A stretch of DNA of 64,000 bases, from contig RCSZ01000013.1 of assembly GCA_014898425.1 (NCBI GenBank), positions 1,605,501 through 1,669,500 of the forward strand, given 5' to 3'. The stretch is from Botryotinia globosa (lineage: Eukaryota > Ascomycota > Leotiomycetes > Helotiales > Sclerotiniaceae). The notes under the pieces are model-generated. The model saw nothing but the letters and a program-made list of their open reading frames with translations. It made no database searches and was not told where the DNA came from. The translations under genes were made by a program, and so were the position numbers. Below are positions 1 through 10,993 of the stretch, one piece after another. Within the stretch, counting starts at the first letter, position 1. Each line of letters starts with the position of its first letter.

Positions 1-169
1 AATCAGTCGAGTGATGAAAGGATTGTCTTGAACAGTGAAGACAGGAGAAAAGGACCTGGAGAATGACATTAAGAATTGAAAAACCATCAATAAACGGCCG
101 AAGAAATCATCGGCAGACTAAGGAGTGGACGAAAAAAATAGCTTTGTCGATGAAAATTAATTCAATAGT

Positions 170-1496
170 TTATGAGCCTGATTCCTGTGCAATCTTTGAC
201 TTGAAGGAGAGCGAGCCCGAAGTACTGGTGAGTTTGGATCTTGAGAATTTTGTACCGCATCTTTGAGCTGCGGTGCCGTTTCCCACAGATAACGAGGCCA
301 GAGAGATCTGGTAAGTGTTATTGGCCAAGTGACTTAATATTGAGAGATTTTCGCACACTGAATTTAAAACTTAGCATCAAATCTTGTAATTGAGCTAAGT
401 AAGATTTGGGAACTGGTTTTAGATCTGTGAAAAATTTCTTGACTCTCGGATCTGTGGTGCATTCAAAACATTCCGCCAGCTGATTTAAGGTTTTGATTGA
501 ATGCTTTCCAAGAGGCCTTGTCATTATTATGCGTACTACGTCAAAGAAGAGATCTGGTAATGGCTTGTTGTAATTGGGTATGAGTAACACTCTACCGTCT
601 TGCCAGTCGCTTGAAACTCCCAGCAAAGCATAAATCATATCATGAGGGTTTGTAGATACAAATCCTCCAGACGAAGTGGCAGATATCCAGCGACGCAATG
701 TGTGAAAATGCGAGGGAAGATTCTTCGCCAGTCTATGCGCAGACACAGCGCTCTCAGTTATGATATGGAAGTACTCGGTAGTATTTTCTGTCTTCATTTT
801 GTCATAGTGAAAAATTGCGATGGAATCATGAAAGTCGCCATCGCTAATGGATTCCTTGCCACAATGTACTTTGTAGCTTTTCGCCAGATGTATCTCCTGT
901 AACACCCAGATACGTGACCAGTACGGACGCTGACATAGAGCGACTAGAGCCTTCCATTCTTCATGATCAAAACCGTTGAACAATTTAATAAGCTGATGGG
1001 AGTGTTCATCGGAGTTCGTTCCATCAGTCCTTCTGAGAGTGGCGTGAGTAGCAATCTCTTTAAGCATCCTGAGTGCAGTGTCGCTGTTCTCTGCCGCATT
1101 GCCTAGCCAAACAATAACTCTTAGAGCACCACTGTAGATTTGTCCCATAATTTTGATTTGAGCATTTCTCTCTAAAGTGTCAGATTGGTCGATACTTAAA
1201 GCATCGATCCATATGTGTAGCCAAGTCTCGGGGAGTCTAATGTGCACCAAAGCATCATGCAGGTTCTTTCGTACAGTGACATTTTCACCGCTCACGTCAA
1301 TTATCGGATCCTCATTACTTTCTTCTTTCCATTCATAGGATAATGCCTCGTAAGCCATTTCACCTAGCTTGGTATGTATTAAGTGACATCTGATAGGCTC
1401 ATCCCCAGAGCCAGGATGTATTACGACTAACCGAATCGCGGTTCTAGAGCCGAGAGATTTATATTTCAACTTTGCTCTAGGATGTGATGTGTCCAT
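170..1496 (-). CDS. HET-domain (heterokaryon incompatibility) protein, possibly partial
   Basis: HET proteins trigger cell death when genetically different hyphae fuse. The ATG is at 1496. Residues about 45-200 carry the HET signature in order: YEALSYEW, then a segment with WIDALSIDQ and ERNAQIKIMGQIY, then VIVWLG, then YWSRIWVLQEI. The later block NPHDMIYALLGVSSDW (normally DPRDKIYALLG) is also present. The uninterrupted frame from 1496 stops at 318. A reading frame further left (307 down to 170) resembles the mid-region of HET proteins (GTKFSRSKL followed by SGSLSF). A 49-nt intron at 308-356 with a weak GTGCGA donor and a CCAG acceptor would join the two in phase, giving 425 aa. HET proteins are often longer than 600 aa, so the gene may continue beyond the window edge or be truncated. 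The family assignment is firm; the 3' end is inferred. Confidence 0.75.
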
Positions 1497-4333
1497 GGTT
1501 GATCTGAAAGTACATCCAAGAGAATGCTGTATTATATTTACGATGATAGTTTGAAGTCATGTTTGTACAACCTTTGCGGCTGACCACAGCCGCACAGAGC
1601 CATAAACGCCACAATACCCTATTGGTTGATAAACGCCGCAAGACTGCCATAATCATAATAGCAGGAATGAAGGACATATTCAAATCCTTAAGCTAAGAAA
1701 TATATCCTCTAAAGTTCTTTTTGAGGGCAAGTTCGCACTTCAAAACTACCATGCCCGGAGCCTTACACATTACGAGTACTCCAGAGTAGCTGAACGAGAT
1801 AAGTTTGGTTCCCGAGGTGAAAGGGGGTTACGCAGGAGAGGTCAGCAAGAGGGTGATGATAAGTGGGGCGAATGGAAGGAAAGATAAGAAGGAGTTTGGC
1901 AACAGACAGGGCTAACATGAGATTAAATTTCTTCAACGGAAGTATTTATGGAGTGGGTGAATATATGCTGCGCATTTGCAAGAGATAGGGGACTTTATTG
2001 GAGCCTAGCTTCACCAAGGAGGTCTTTGACGTGTTTGAAATTATGCATAATGATTTCTTCAAGTTGGATTGCCTTCATGCCAAGCCAGTCCCCGAGTCAG
2101 AAAAAGGACTATTCGCTGTGAGCCTCACAAAGGTGGACTCCATAGCTATACGTGGTCGTCGTTATTCAAGGGTTGGGAAGGAAAACTCGCGTTTGCAAGA
2201 ACTTCCAATCTTTCCTTGCTTATACCATAAGAGCCATTAGAAACTTCGTATTCAGTCATGAATACAGTTAGTGGATATCGATCGAAAATATGCTTAAATT
2301 TAAGGTATTAGGGTAGAGCTACCCGACCCGATGTACATATGTTGGAAGGTGCCATGAAGTTTTGAAATATTTTGAGTTTGTCGCCACTTCTCCTTGGCAA
2401 TACACATGACCTTCCATTCCAGGAAATGCGCTCACGACTTGGTAAAAATGAGGGAAAAGTCAACATATGAAGGCGCAAATCACGTGTTGATTTCTAATTC
2501 CTTGATCGTAAGCTTCAGACTCGGGTCCTCCCGCACTCAAGAGCGGATCCTTTTCGAACCATGATCTCAGTATGACATCATGATCTTAGCCATCATAGTA
2601 CGATCATTATTCTTTCAGTCGATCGGGAATCTTATCATACTCATTCTTATCCACAAAAAAGTCAAACCAACACCTCTCCTCCTTGGAAGACATGAAAAAC
2701 GAAGTTCCTCAACATGAACTTCAGAACTTTAACTTTTGATATGAATTGTCTCAACCCCAAAAGGCGCTTGGCTAACCTTCTCTGACCAGTGCAAGAAACT
2801 TCTCGCAGTTGCTGGATTGAACTTTGTCTTTGAATTTGGGAATTTGCACCTGGAGCACCTGGAGCACCGTGGACAACATTGCCTCGCGCAAGGTTAGGTG
2901 TATACACAATCCGATGCCAGCTCAATACAGACCTTCATGAAGTCTTGAGCAGGAGAAATGAGACTCAAGTATCCATGCTTGAAAGTATCTCACTCAAATA
3001 CAAAAATTGATGAGCCAGAAATCGTCTCAAAATGATGTTGTGTGGCGAATATCACATATTCGCCCGGGCGTATGGTTCTGATAACATAATATTATGCTAT
3101 TCAGCATGACTGGATTATATCCAAACAGAAGAAGTCACCGAGGGTGTCTTGGTTGTCTTCTATAAAGATACTCCAGAGTTGGCACTCAAGCCTTGGCCCT
3201 TGGTTATTCTGAACTAGGACTCACCTTCGAGATTTAACGAAGAGCCAGGACGTTCTTTCTGTAGTCCAAAAACATTGTCTTTCAGACTGGATGTTGTCGT
3301 GGATAAGGATGGTCTATGATCCGAGAGAGACACGTTGCTGGTAAAAGGGACCCTGTTGTTTGATCGGAGAATGATGCTATCAAAACCAAAGATGCTTTTG
3401 ACTCCAAATATTTCAAGGTTGAAAATGGGCTTCACTCTGAAAGAGCGTGGACATTGAATAATGCCAGTGAGGACAGAAATTATTTCGAGGTTGATCATCG
3501 AGCTCTCATAACCCGATAATCTTCACTTCAATTCTTGACGGTGAATGTGATGATGTAAGTCCAATTGACTCTTTCTTCACATTTCTAGATGTCTATCTCA
3601 ATTTAGGTGTGTGACCTTCGACCTTGTTGGGAATCCTTAAGTGGCATATGATCTACAGGTCCCCTTCTTCAGACCTTTTTAACAAGTGTCTTGGCACAGG
3701 CTGATATATGGTGCTTATTACAGGTGAGGCACTGGAATCTGATTGTGCAACGATCTGAAGTTCCAATATTAAAAAAACATCTGTGGCTGGGTTTATGTTA
3801 ACATTCAAATGAGGAAAAATCGATTGAAAATGTCTTGAAGGCTGATTTGTCTTCATATAGTGCAAGGTTTTTATTGTAGGGCCCTGACTACCCAATGGAA
3901 ATACTTAGTATTAACTCCGGACTTCCGACATCGTTGTATCTCATGTCACATTTCTATGTTACATTGTTTGACTATGGAAATGGATGTGCCATGTTGGTAG
4001 CACAACGTGCTATCTCAACGTCGCATCGAATCCGACCATCCATCGCTCTTGCCGCCTGCATAAGAACCAGAACGCCCTCTATATCACGTCTTTTATGATG
4101 ATTGAGTATCCTCATCCAGCTATTATGGGAATTCATTCCAGTTCATTGCGATCGTCTATCGCCCACTAGCAATTCTCCTACTGTTTTCCAAGTACCAGCA
4201 CTGCCAACATTCTGCAGATCATTCGCCATAATCCTTGCATTGGCCAAAGATCTTATCACCACAAGTAGATCAGACCATCGAATATATGTGTCCAATCATC
4301 AATGTGATGGTTTCTTTCGCCAAGCTTGATTTT
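1497..4333. other. Intergenic, no supportable gene
   Basis: No recognisable protein. Two minus-strand frames (3895-3653 and 3498-3214) are open. The first lacks an ATG near its 5' end. The second starts with ATG and ends close to a GTGAGT donor-like site, but neither matches a family I know. I leave them uncalled. Confidence 0.4.
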
Positions 4334-4684
4334 CTACCTCTTTTCTCCCTTCGATCCGCCGCCCGTTTGACCCGAAGGCAGTTGTATAAATTGGAACTCT
4401 TTACCATCTTGTTCGGCTTTCTTCTTCAAAGCTTCAATATCCAAGCCGTCTGGAATGTTATCGCCGTGTATTGTTATACTGAATTTATAGCGTTCTTTAC
4501 AATTTGGTTCGTGAGTCGGCCAGTCGGCCTTTTGACAATCGCGAGAACAGTAGGGAGTTTTGCACCGTTCACAACTGGGGAAGCTTCCCATAGAAGTTTC
4601 TGTCTTGCGGCAATTGGCACAAGAGCGCACTGGCTTTGAGAACGAGGGTGTTGGTGGTTCTGAGGTAGAAGATCTTGAAGACAT
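4334..4684 (-). CDS. Small MYND-type zinc-finger protein
   Basis: Single-exon 116-aa protein starting at the ATG at 4684. A serine/proline-rich leader (1-19) precedes a complete MYND finger: C22, C25, C38, C41, C46, C50, H58 and C62, with the usual CxNCxK-type start and a YCSRDCQKADWPTH-type middle. MYND fingers bind two zinc ions and act as protein-protein docking modules. The remaining 54 residues are charged and end in a Gly/Ser/Lys tail. There is no SET domain, so this is not an SMYD methyltransferase. Stand-alone MYND proteins of this size are common in ascomycetes and mostly uncharacterised. The molecular partner is unknown; the domain call is secure. Confidence 0.85.
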   Translation of the reverse strand: MSSRSSTSEPPTPSFSKPVRSCANCRKTETSMGSFPSCERCKTPYCSRDCQKADWPTHEPNCKERYKFSITIHGDNIPDGLDIEALKKKAEQDGKEFQFIQLPSGQTGGGSKGEKR

Positions 4685-6366
4685 AGTGATGTTTCGGCAA
4701 ACACAAGCTTCGAGGACTTGGCGATGTTAATAAAAGTGCTATGCGGGGCTAATGCTAGAAGTCTGGCAATATAAGACGATGTATACACGAGTGTTGAAGG
4801 ATCTGAATACCCACTTTTGGAATAAAGTCACTAGTGGGATTTTGTGGAGTGGTCAGGAATTCAAAAATGCAAGGTGGCCAAGAATTACTTTCGTACCTGC
4901 CGTGGAGAAGGGGGTTTTATCTACATTTGTAGGACGAAGCTGTCCCTATCGATATCCTGTTATACGAAACCGATGTAAATGGGATCATGCCTTGACTCCG
5001 GAAGTTGCACGAGACAAAGGGTAAGAGATTTCACCACAGACTGCTGAATCAGTTTGAGACCGCGTGTAAATTATTTGCATTCTTGGATATCACTTCATCC
5101 TTTCATTTATATAACCAACATTTGGGCAAGGCTTTCGACGGGCGTTCCAAGCTATTTAGGTGTAGCGATACCAATCATTTTTCTATGCCATTTAATAGGT
5201 ACCGAATGCATATATGTATGGAATGAAAGACTTGGTAGTAAAGATGGTAATTGGTAATCAGAAGAGTTACCCCACCCTTGCTTGAGTGATAAAAAGAACC
5301 GAGGCTGGCTAGATGATTACCCTATGGAGTATATTACCGAATCTTGCACTTTTGGTGGAATCTCAATCTTTAACATACAACTATTCTAATTCCGGAGTTG
5401 ATCTACAGCTCCGTTCTCGTTGATTGGTGCCCAATAATTCAAGCCGAATTTATTTGGATACTCCGAAACCTAATGCAGTCAAAAAGGAGCTTCGGAGTAG
5501 GGTACGGACCGTAGTGGGGTGCATTAGTTTTGTAGATGTGACCCATCAATCTGGCTCGGTTAACGGATTTGGCTATAATGTGCGCTTACATTATTGGTAA
5601 GTGCTCTGATTGCTCTGATTCGAGTGAGTCGATTATGGTCATATTTCTATGTGTCACCATGAATTTTCAGTGATGTTTCGTGTGCTTATATATGCAGGTT
5701 TGTCACAATTAATATATCTTTTTATAACTGTGCGCGCGCGATCACAAGCAAAAGGTACGACCATACCACCATTACTTCGTACCTGTGGAAAATCTTAGAA
5801 TCCTACTTGTACTGGAGTAGTATTCGACCTCCAGAACAGGAAAGTTTAGATGAGAATGATACTCTATATTTGCATGGTATCTCTTTGTTGAGACGAATTG
5901 ACGGCTACTGCATGAAAACAAGGTAGCTAGTTTAATGCCAATCGTTACACAATGCACGCCGGGTTAACGTTTGGAAATACTACCACGCTCAGTGCGAATC
6001 TACTGTCCACATTTGTGTTGATCTCAGATTAAGGTCACACAGAGTGGCCAGTTACGTTTGCACATGGCACTACAAGGCTCTTATATTATTCTAAGAAAGT
6101 TAGATGTGGCCGCGATACAAGACTACAAGAGTTCCAGGTGCCTTTGATGGAACAAGATCCGCGAAACCTTCATTCGGATTTGGATCGATCAACTTTATTG
6201 CTTGATCTCCGAATGTCCTTATCAAAATTCGAGTTGAAAGCATCGAATCGAAGTTACATGAAATACATAATGGGATTCAAAATATCTGGGTATTACATCC
6301 GCAGTATAGACCCAGATATACAAGCAGTATGACAAGGCCATGATCTTCAGCGCATGGTGCCACGTC
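4685..6366. other. Intergenic, no supportable gene
   Basis: Ordinary base composition. The open frames are short and show no family signature. This stretch would hold the promoter of the MYND gene (read leftwards from 4684). Confidence 0.4.
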
Positions 6367-6674
6367 TCATAGTGACATGTTTACTACACAAAATCGTGCG
6401 ACGGTTACAGATTGAGCCCTCGGTATCATGCAAGAAATACCATTTTCGTTCCTTTGCCACTGATAACAATCTTTGCCGAGCCGGTCTTTGAATACAGCCG
6501 TAGCACGGACATTATGGGGAATTGAATGGCTGGAAAATGGGGTTCTGCACCGAACTTCCACAGCATAACCGATGCATTTGCCACTGAACTTTCCGTTTTT
6601 ACCGCACTGTGCGGAAAGACCATACGGCGATACATCTTTGACCGCTTCAGAATCAGGATCTTTCCCACGAAAGA
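6367..6674 (-). CDS. Putative six-cysteine small protein, N-terminus unresolved
   Basis: A minus-strand frame runs from about 6674 to a stop at 6367. It encodes about 100 residues that look coding: an acidic opening (KDPDSEAVKDVSPYGLSAQC), then exactly six cysteines in the contexts AQC, GKC, EVRC, KDC, ISC and RFC. An even number of spaced cysteines in a protein of about 100 aa is typical of small secreted fungal proteins. The frame is closed upstream by a stop at about 6680-6690, with an AAG acceptor-like site between, and no ATG precedes the cysteine domain. The start and signal peptide must therefore lie on an upstream exon, or are lost. I could not identify that exon between 6680 and 6850. 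I do not recognise the family. The secreted/effector reading is inference. Confidence 0.4.
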
Positions 6675-8270
6675 AATAACTTATTTAGTGTTGAAGAGAT
6701 AGAGCAGGGACAGTGTGGACTTTGCCTTCGTTCGAAGTGTCATCACCCGACCATGAATTAGTTCTAAGCCTTGACAGGATGATTTCCCGAGGTGTACTCT
6801 CGTGACGGACGACATGAGCCAGGGAGATATTAACTACCGTATCTTGATACGATCACACCTACAACTGGTCTTCTACCATGAAACAATCGAGCCTCTACCA
6901 ATCGAAAGGGGTATTAATCAAATATCAATACTCGCGAACTTGGGATTTCAACAACTGGGCATCCAAGGTCAGCAGAACTAATGCCAGTCCCTGCTCCTGT
7001 ACCAGCGTGTAGACCTTTTCCCACGCGATCAATTCTGGAGGTTTAGAATTATCTCAAGCACCCCAATACTATGACGTCCCACTTGTTGCCTACCTAAGGA
7101 ACGACACGGAAGGGTGGCTGCACGACTCAGTCCCGTAAGCCGCAGTATTTGGCTTTGCATGCTATTCAAGGATATATTTAGCTTTTCTTTGCCACTTACT
7201 TTGTGATGCATGCCACCTGCTCTGCTGACAGATAAACGAGCAAACCTATTATATCAATAAGTGACGGGCGTGAACACTGATTTCTTCAACCCCGTGCGAG
7301 ACACTGGACTGGGATCGCATCCTGCAGTCACCAGCAAATGATTTAGGCAGAAAGACTATGGTTCTGATCTGTATAATGCCTAAATTGCAACAGCTTGCTT
7401 CATCTAGACCGGGGCATGAATTTGTTTCTGGGATGTAAATCTTAGTTTTCTTGTTGCAACTCCTGACGTTGATCATCACTGGCCATCAAAAGAGGCGCCA
7501 CCATGCTATTATGACGAAATACGGGGCTTGTTGAAGACTATACGCCGCTGCCATGCGTTTCCACCATGTTACAATGCGGAGGATCGACCTTTCAGGATAA
7601 TGGTCATTTTTCACTCCGTCATACTGATCTTATCAAAGATCATCCGCCAAAATCGAAAGTGGAGACGGATTTTTTTTTAAGTTGAGTTCCATACAACTTT
7701 CTTCAGGATCGAGTGTGCCGGAGTCTGACTCTTTGCCCTCGGAGTTCAAATCACGCGATTTGAAACCGGGTGGAAATTGACAATTCCAACTTTAGATATT
7801 AACGACAAGCACGTGAGAGCCTAAGCACTCAAAATTCCTCCCCTATGATCAAGAGACCCCTATGATCAAGAGATTCGAATCGAATGCTTTTCGTGGAAGT
7901 AAATTCGCTCATTTTGCCAGGATTAGAGTCAACTCTCGACGCTCAAAGACACAAGATTGCGACAGTTGCCCAAATCTCTTCTGATGTTCAATTTAGCTCG
8001 GCGTAAAAACGACCTCCATTTTTTGTACTTGAATCTCACTTAAGATTCTTTTCCGGAGCGTTAAAACTTTCATAGGTATCTTCAGATTTTAAAAATGAAC
8101 CCCAATGAGATTAGGTGATGCGGAGGTCACATGACGTTTTACAGTCCCAAAGGAGAACAAATGTTGCAGAATTCCCTCCGGCACCACATTCCATTACGAA
8201 AAATTCTCAAAAACTTATCAGAATAAGACCTGTTAGGAGGCCGTACATAACAAGGAATAGTTGTGTCTAG
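6675..8270. other. Intergenic, no supportable gene
   Basis: No recognisable gene. A minus frame at 7476-7249 begins ATG and contains several cysteines (SCC, DC), but it has no homology cue. A 15-bp duplication (CCTATGATCAAGAGA) occurs twice near 7841-7872. A poly-T run sits near 7670. Confidence 0.35.
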
Positions 8271-8342
8271 GTAGTCGTTTTGGAATTCAAAATCCCGAAA
8301 AAAGAAAACGATATAGACAAGGCTAGAGAAATTAACCAAGAA

Positions 8343-9447
8343 CACCCAGGTCATGATGTTAGACAAGAGATTACCGAGAGAGCTTCCTTCATGTCTCAAC
8401 TCAAGACCCGTGATCTCAGCCACTGCTCTGCAAAATTGAAGGCTAGAGGCCTTGAGCAAGCGGCTGTCGCAAGACGCTCTGCCATTGCTAAAAGTGAGAG
8501 AAAGAAGAGAGGTATCAGCTCTGATAAGTTCCATTTCACTGTTTTCCATTGCTTCACAAATTCACGTAGAGAAACTAATCCATTTTGCAAATAGAGCAAC
8601 CTTACTTGAAGGCAAGAGATGAGGCGACTGTTCTCAATACTACACACTTGTCTACTATGGACTATGACACTACCACCGATGAGTCCGTTGTATTTTCCGG
8701 AAACAACTTCTGCATTCTCAGCCCGGAAGTCACTCAGGGCCCTTACTGTAAGTTGATGATCTATCCTCAAGCAAAAATGTCGGCAAATTCTAATACCTAA
8801 GCTCAGATGTCTCGGGTGAATATGTCCGAACAGACATCGTCAAAGAACAAGAGGGAGTCGATCTCATTCTCGACACCCAAGTAATTGATATGTCTACCTG
8901 CGATCCTGTCACCAACGCCTTTGTCGAAATCTGGCACTGCAATTCCACCGGTGTATACAGTCGTATTGTCGCCTCAACTAACGGCAACGCCGCCGATGCC
9001 GCCAACATCGACGCTACTTTCCTCCGCGGTCTCCAGCCAACTGACTCCGAAGGTGTCGCTCAATTCCAAACTCTCTTCCCTGGTCACTACACCTCTCGCT
9101 CAAACCACATCCACGTCCTTGTACACTTCAACGGAACGACTTATGAGAACGGTACCTATGGTGGTGGAGTCATCTCCCACATTGGACAAATGTTCTTCGA
9201 TCAAGATTTGATTACCCAAGTCGAGGCTGTTTCTCCATACAGCACTAACAACCAACCAACCACTTTGAACTCTGAGGATAGCGTTTTGGTTGATGCTTCC
9301 TCTGATCCTATGATCAACTACTCGCTTTTGGGTGAGACTGTGGCTGATGGTATCTTTGGATGGTTGACTTTCGCTGTCGATGTTTCTAAGGCTTACAGCG
9401 TCAAACCTGCTGCTAGCTTGTACTCTAGTGGTGGTGTTGAGAACTAG
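8343..9447 (+). CDS. Secreted-type intradiol ring-cleavage dioxygenase, 5' end missing
   Basis: Non-heme Fe(III) dioxygenase of the fungal extracellular intradiol (protocatechuate/catechol-type) family, which opens aromatic rings between the two hydroxyls. The exon model is 8343-8511, 8595-8747 and 8807-9447; all phases close and give 320 residues. The first is HPGHD, the usual start of the mature secreted enzyme. The iron-site region is intact: GPYY across intron 2 (8748-8806, GTAAGT donor), the second tyrosine in GVYS, then PGHYTSR followed by NHIH with both histidines. The expected hydrophobic signal peptide and ATG are not contiguous. An in-frame TAG at about 8270-8275 closes the frame, and no ATG lies between it and HPGHD. 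Either a short 5' exon lies upstream or the start has been lost. The enzyme family is certain; current function is not. Confidence 0.85.
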
Positions 9448-10993
9448 AAGACTTCAGCAGGCGGTGATTGATTACTTATGAGATCGATTCTAAGGAAGAT
9501 GGTGATTTAGCGAAGTTATATTCCAAGTGTTAGCGAAGCAAGTTATTCTGTGATATTCTATCATAATCAAGTTGAAACATAAATTTATCCTAATGCCTTC
9601 TTCATGTGTCGTGCAACAATTGATTGTATTTGCCCAGGTATATTTTTAGTCGAGTGTATGCTTCATTTTATGCTTAATTTGTCTGGACTTAACTTTGTAC
9701 TTATTTCCGCCCAATTTCTCAATAATTTCACGAGGATATAAAGTAGACCTATGGTTTCAACCTGACTTCTTGGACCCTTAAACTGTTACCTGAGTATTGT
9801 TCATGCTAATTCACTAGCAAACCGTGAATAATGCTTCCGACTTCTCGGGTACTGAAGAATATTCCCAGAAATCTACAGCTGAGTGTATAGAATAAAAGAT
9901 GGAGCATAAAACCCGCCTTTCTACAGGGTCAGAACAACTGTTGGCATCATTCCGAATATGTACACACTTTGGAGCACGCATTTCAACGTACTTAGCTACT
10001 ACCCCTCTGTTACCATGCTAAAGATATATGGTCATCACCGAATTTCATATTCTGTTGACTATCCTTTTTTTTCGTTGTCACTTTTCCACATCTGTCGAAC
10101 GGGAGACGAGTGACGAAATATACGACCCAATTACCCCATTCCTGCAGTTCTCCTCGGCGTAGCTATTCAAGCGCAACTGAGATTGGATCGATGAGATCTA
10201 GGCAGAACGAAGACATTTTTGCAGCTTTCAATTTGATAATTCCAATCTTACGATCCAAGAGGTGCCCGGAAACTTCGAGGACCCTTTTAACTTGACCTAG
10301 GGAATTGATCTTCAGCGGCGGATTAGTATCAACAAAGCTCTAATGAACCAACCTCACACACAACTCTACAAAGCAAATGACCACAAGCGTCTCAAGTTCA
10401 TGGTGAACATCGTGATTATATCAGGATCTCTCTGTTTAAAAGCCAGGAAACATCCCTTTGACAGCCACCCAACACCACCCAGAAAGCTGCCAAATCCTCA
10501 CAGGCTACTATGGAGCGGGAGAATGTTGTTTCTTATTATATTTTGAGATGTTCAATCGATTTTCGATCGAAAATTAAGTCTACATACTCACTTGATGTAT
10601 TCCTTTAGGTGTTGATGAGCAGTTTACTGAGAAATGATGGCAATAATAACGATGATAATATTGACAGCAAAAACTTTATACCTAATCAAAGTCGTGTATC
10701 GACCGGAAAGATCAAAAATAGTTGAATGGGCGGATTTTTTTGGGTGGACATGTAGTCTGATCACACCGTTATGCCAGGCATGTCATGCTGTGGCGATACC
10801 AAACGAATGTTGTGCTAACAATTTTAAGAGACCCGCGCGGGTGCAAGAGTATGCAAGGGTTTTGCGATCTTACACTTGTATACTACACGAAGCTACGAAG
10901 TTCCCAATTTGAATTTACAGGTTGCAGAGGTTATGAGTAAGTATTCTAACAAATTCCATTTCCCTATCCAGCCGAGGACTTCAACTACCAAAA
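9448..10993. other. Intergenic with one weak membrane-type ORF
   Basis: Contains the 3' flank of the dioxygenase gene. A plus-strand frame 10634-10912 starts with ATG and encodes a hydrophobic stretch followed by a cysteine-containing segment (GWTCSLITPLCQACH). It is 92 aa and unrecognised. I do not call it as a gene. Confidence 0.3.

Noticed and set aside
2662..2925. 87-codon minus-strand frame
   Set aside because: No ATG at the start and no recognisable domain.
8139..8770. Minus-strand frames opposite the dioxygenase
   Set aside because: They are antisense shadows of exons that carry clear family motifs on the plus strand.
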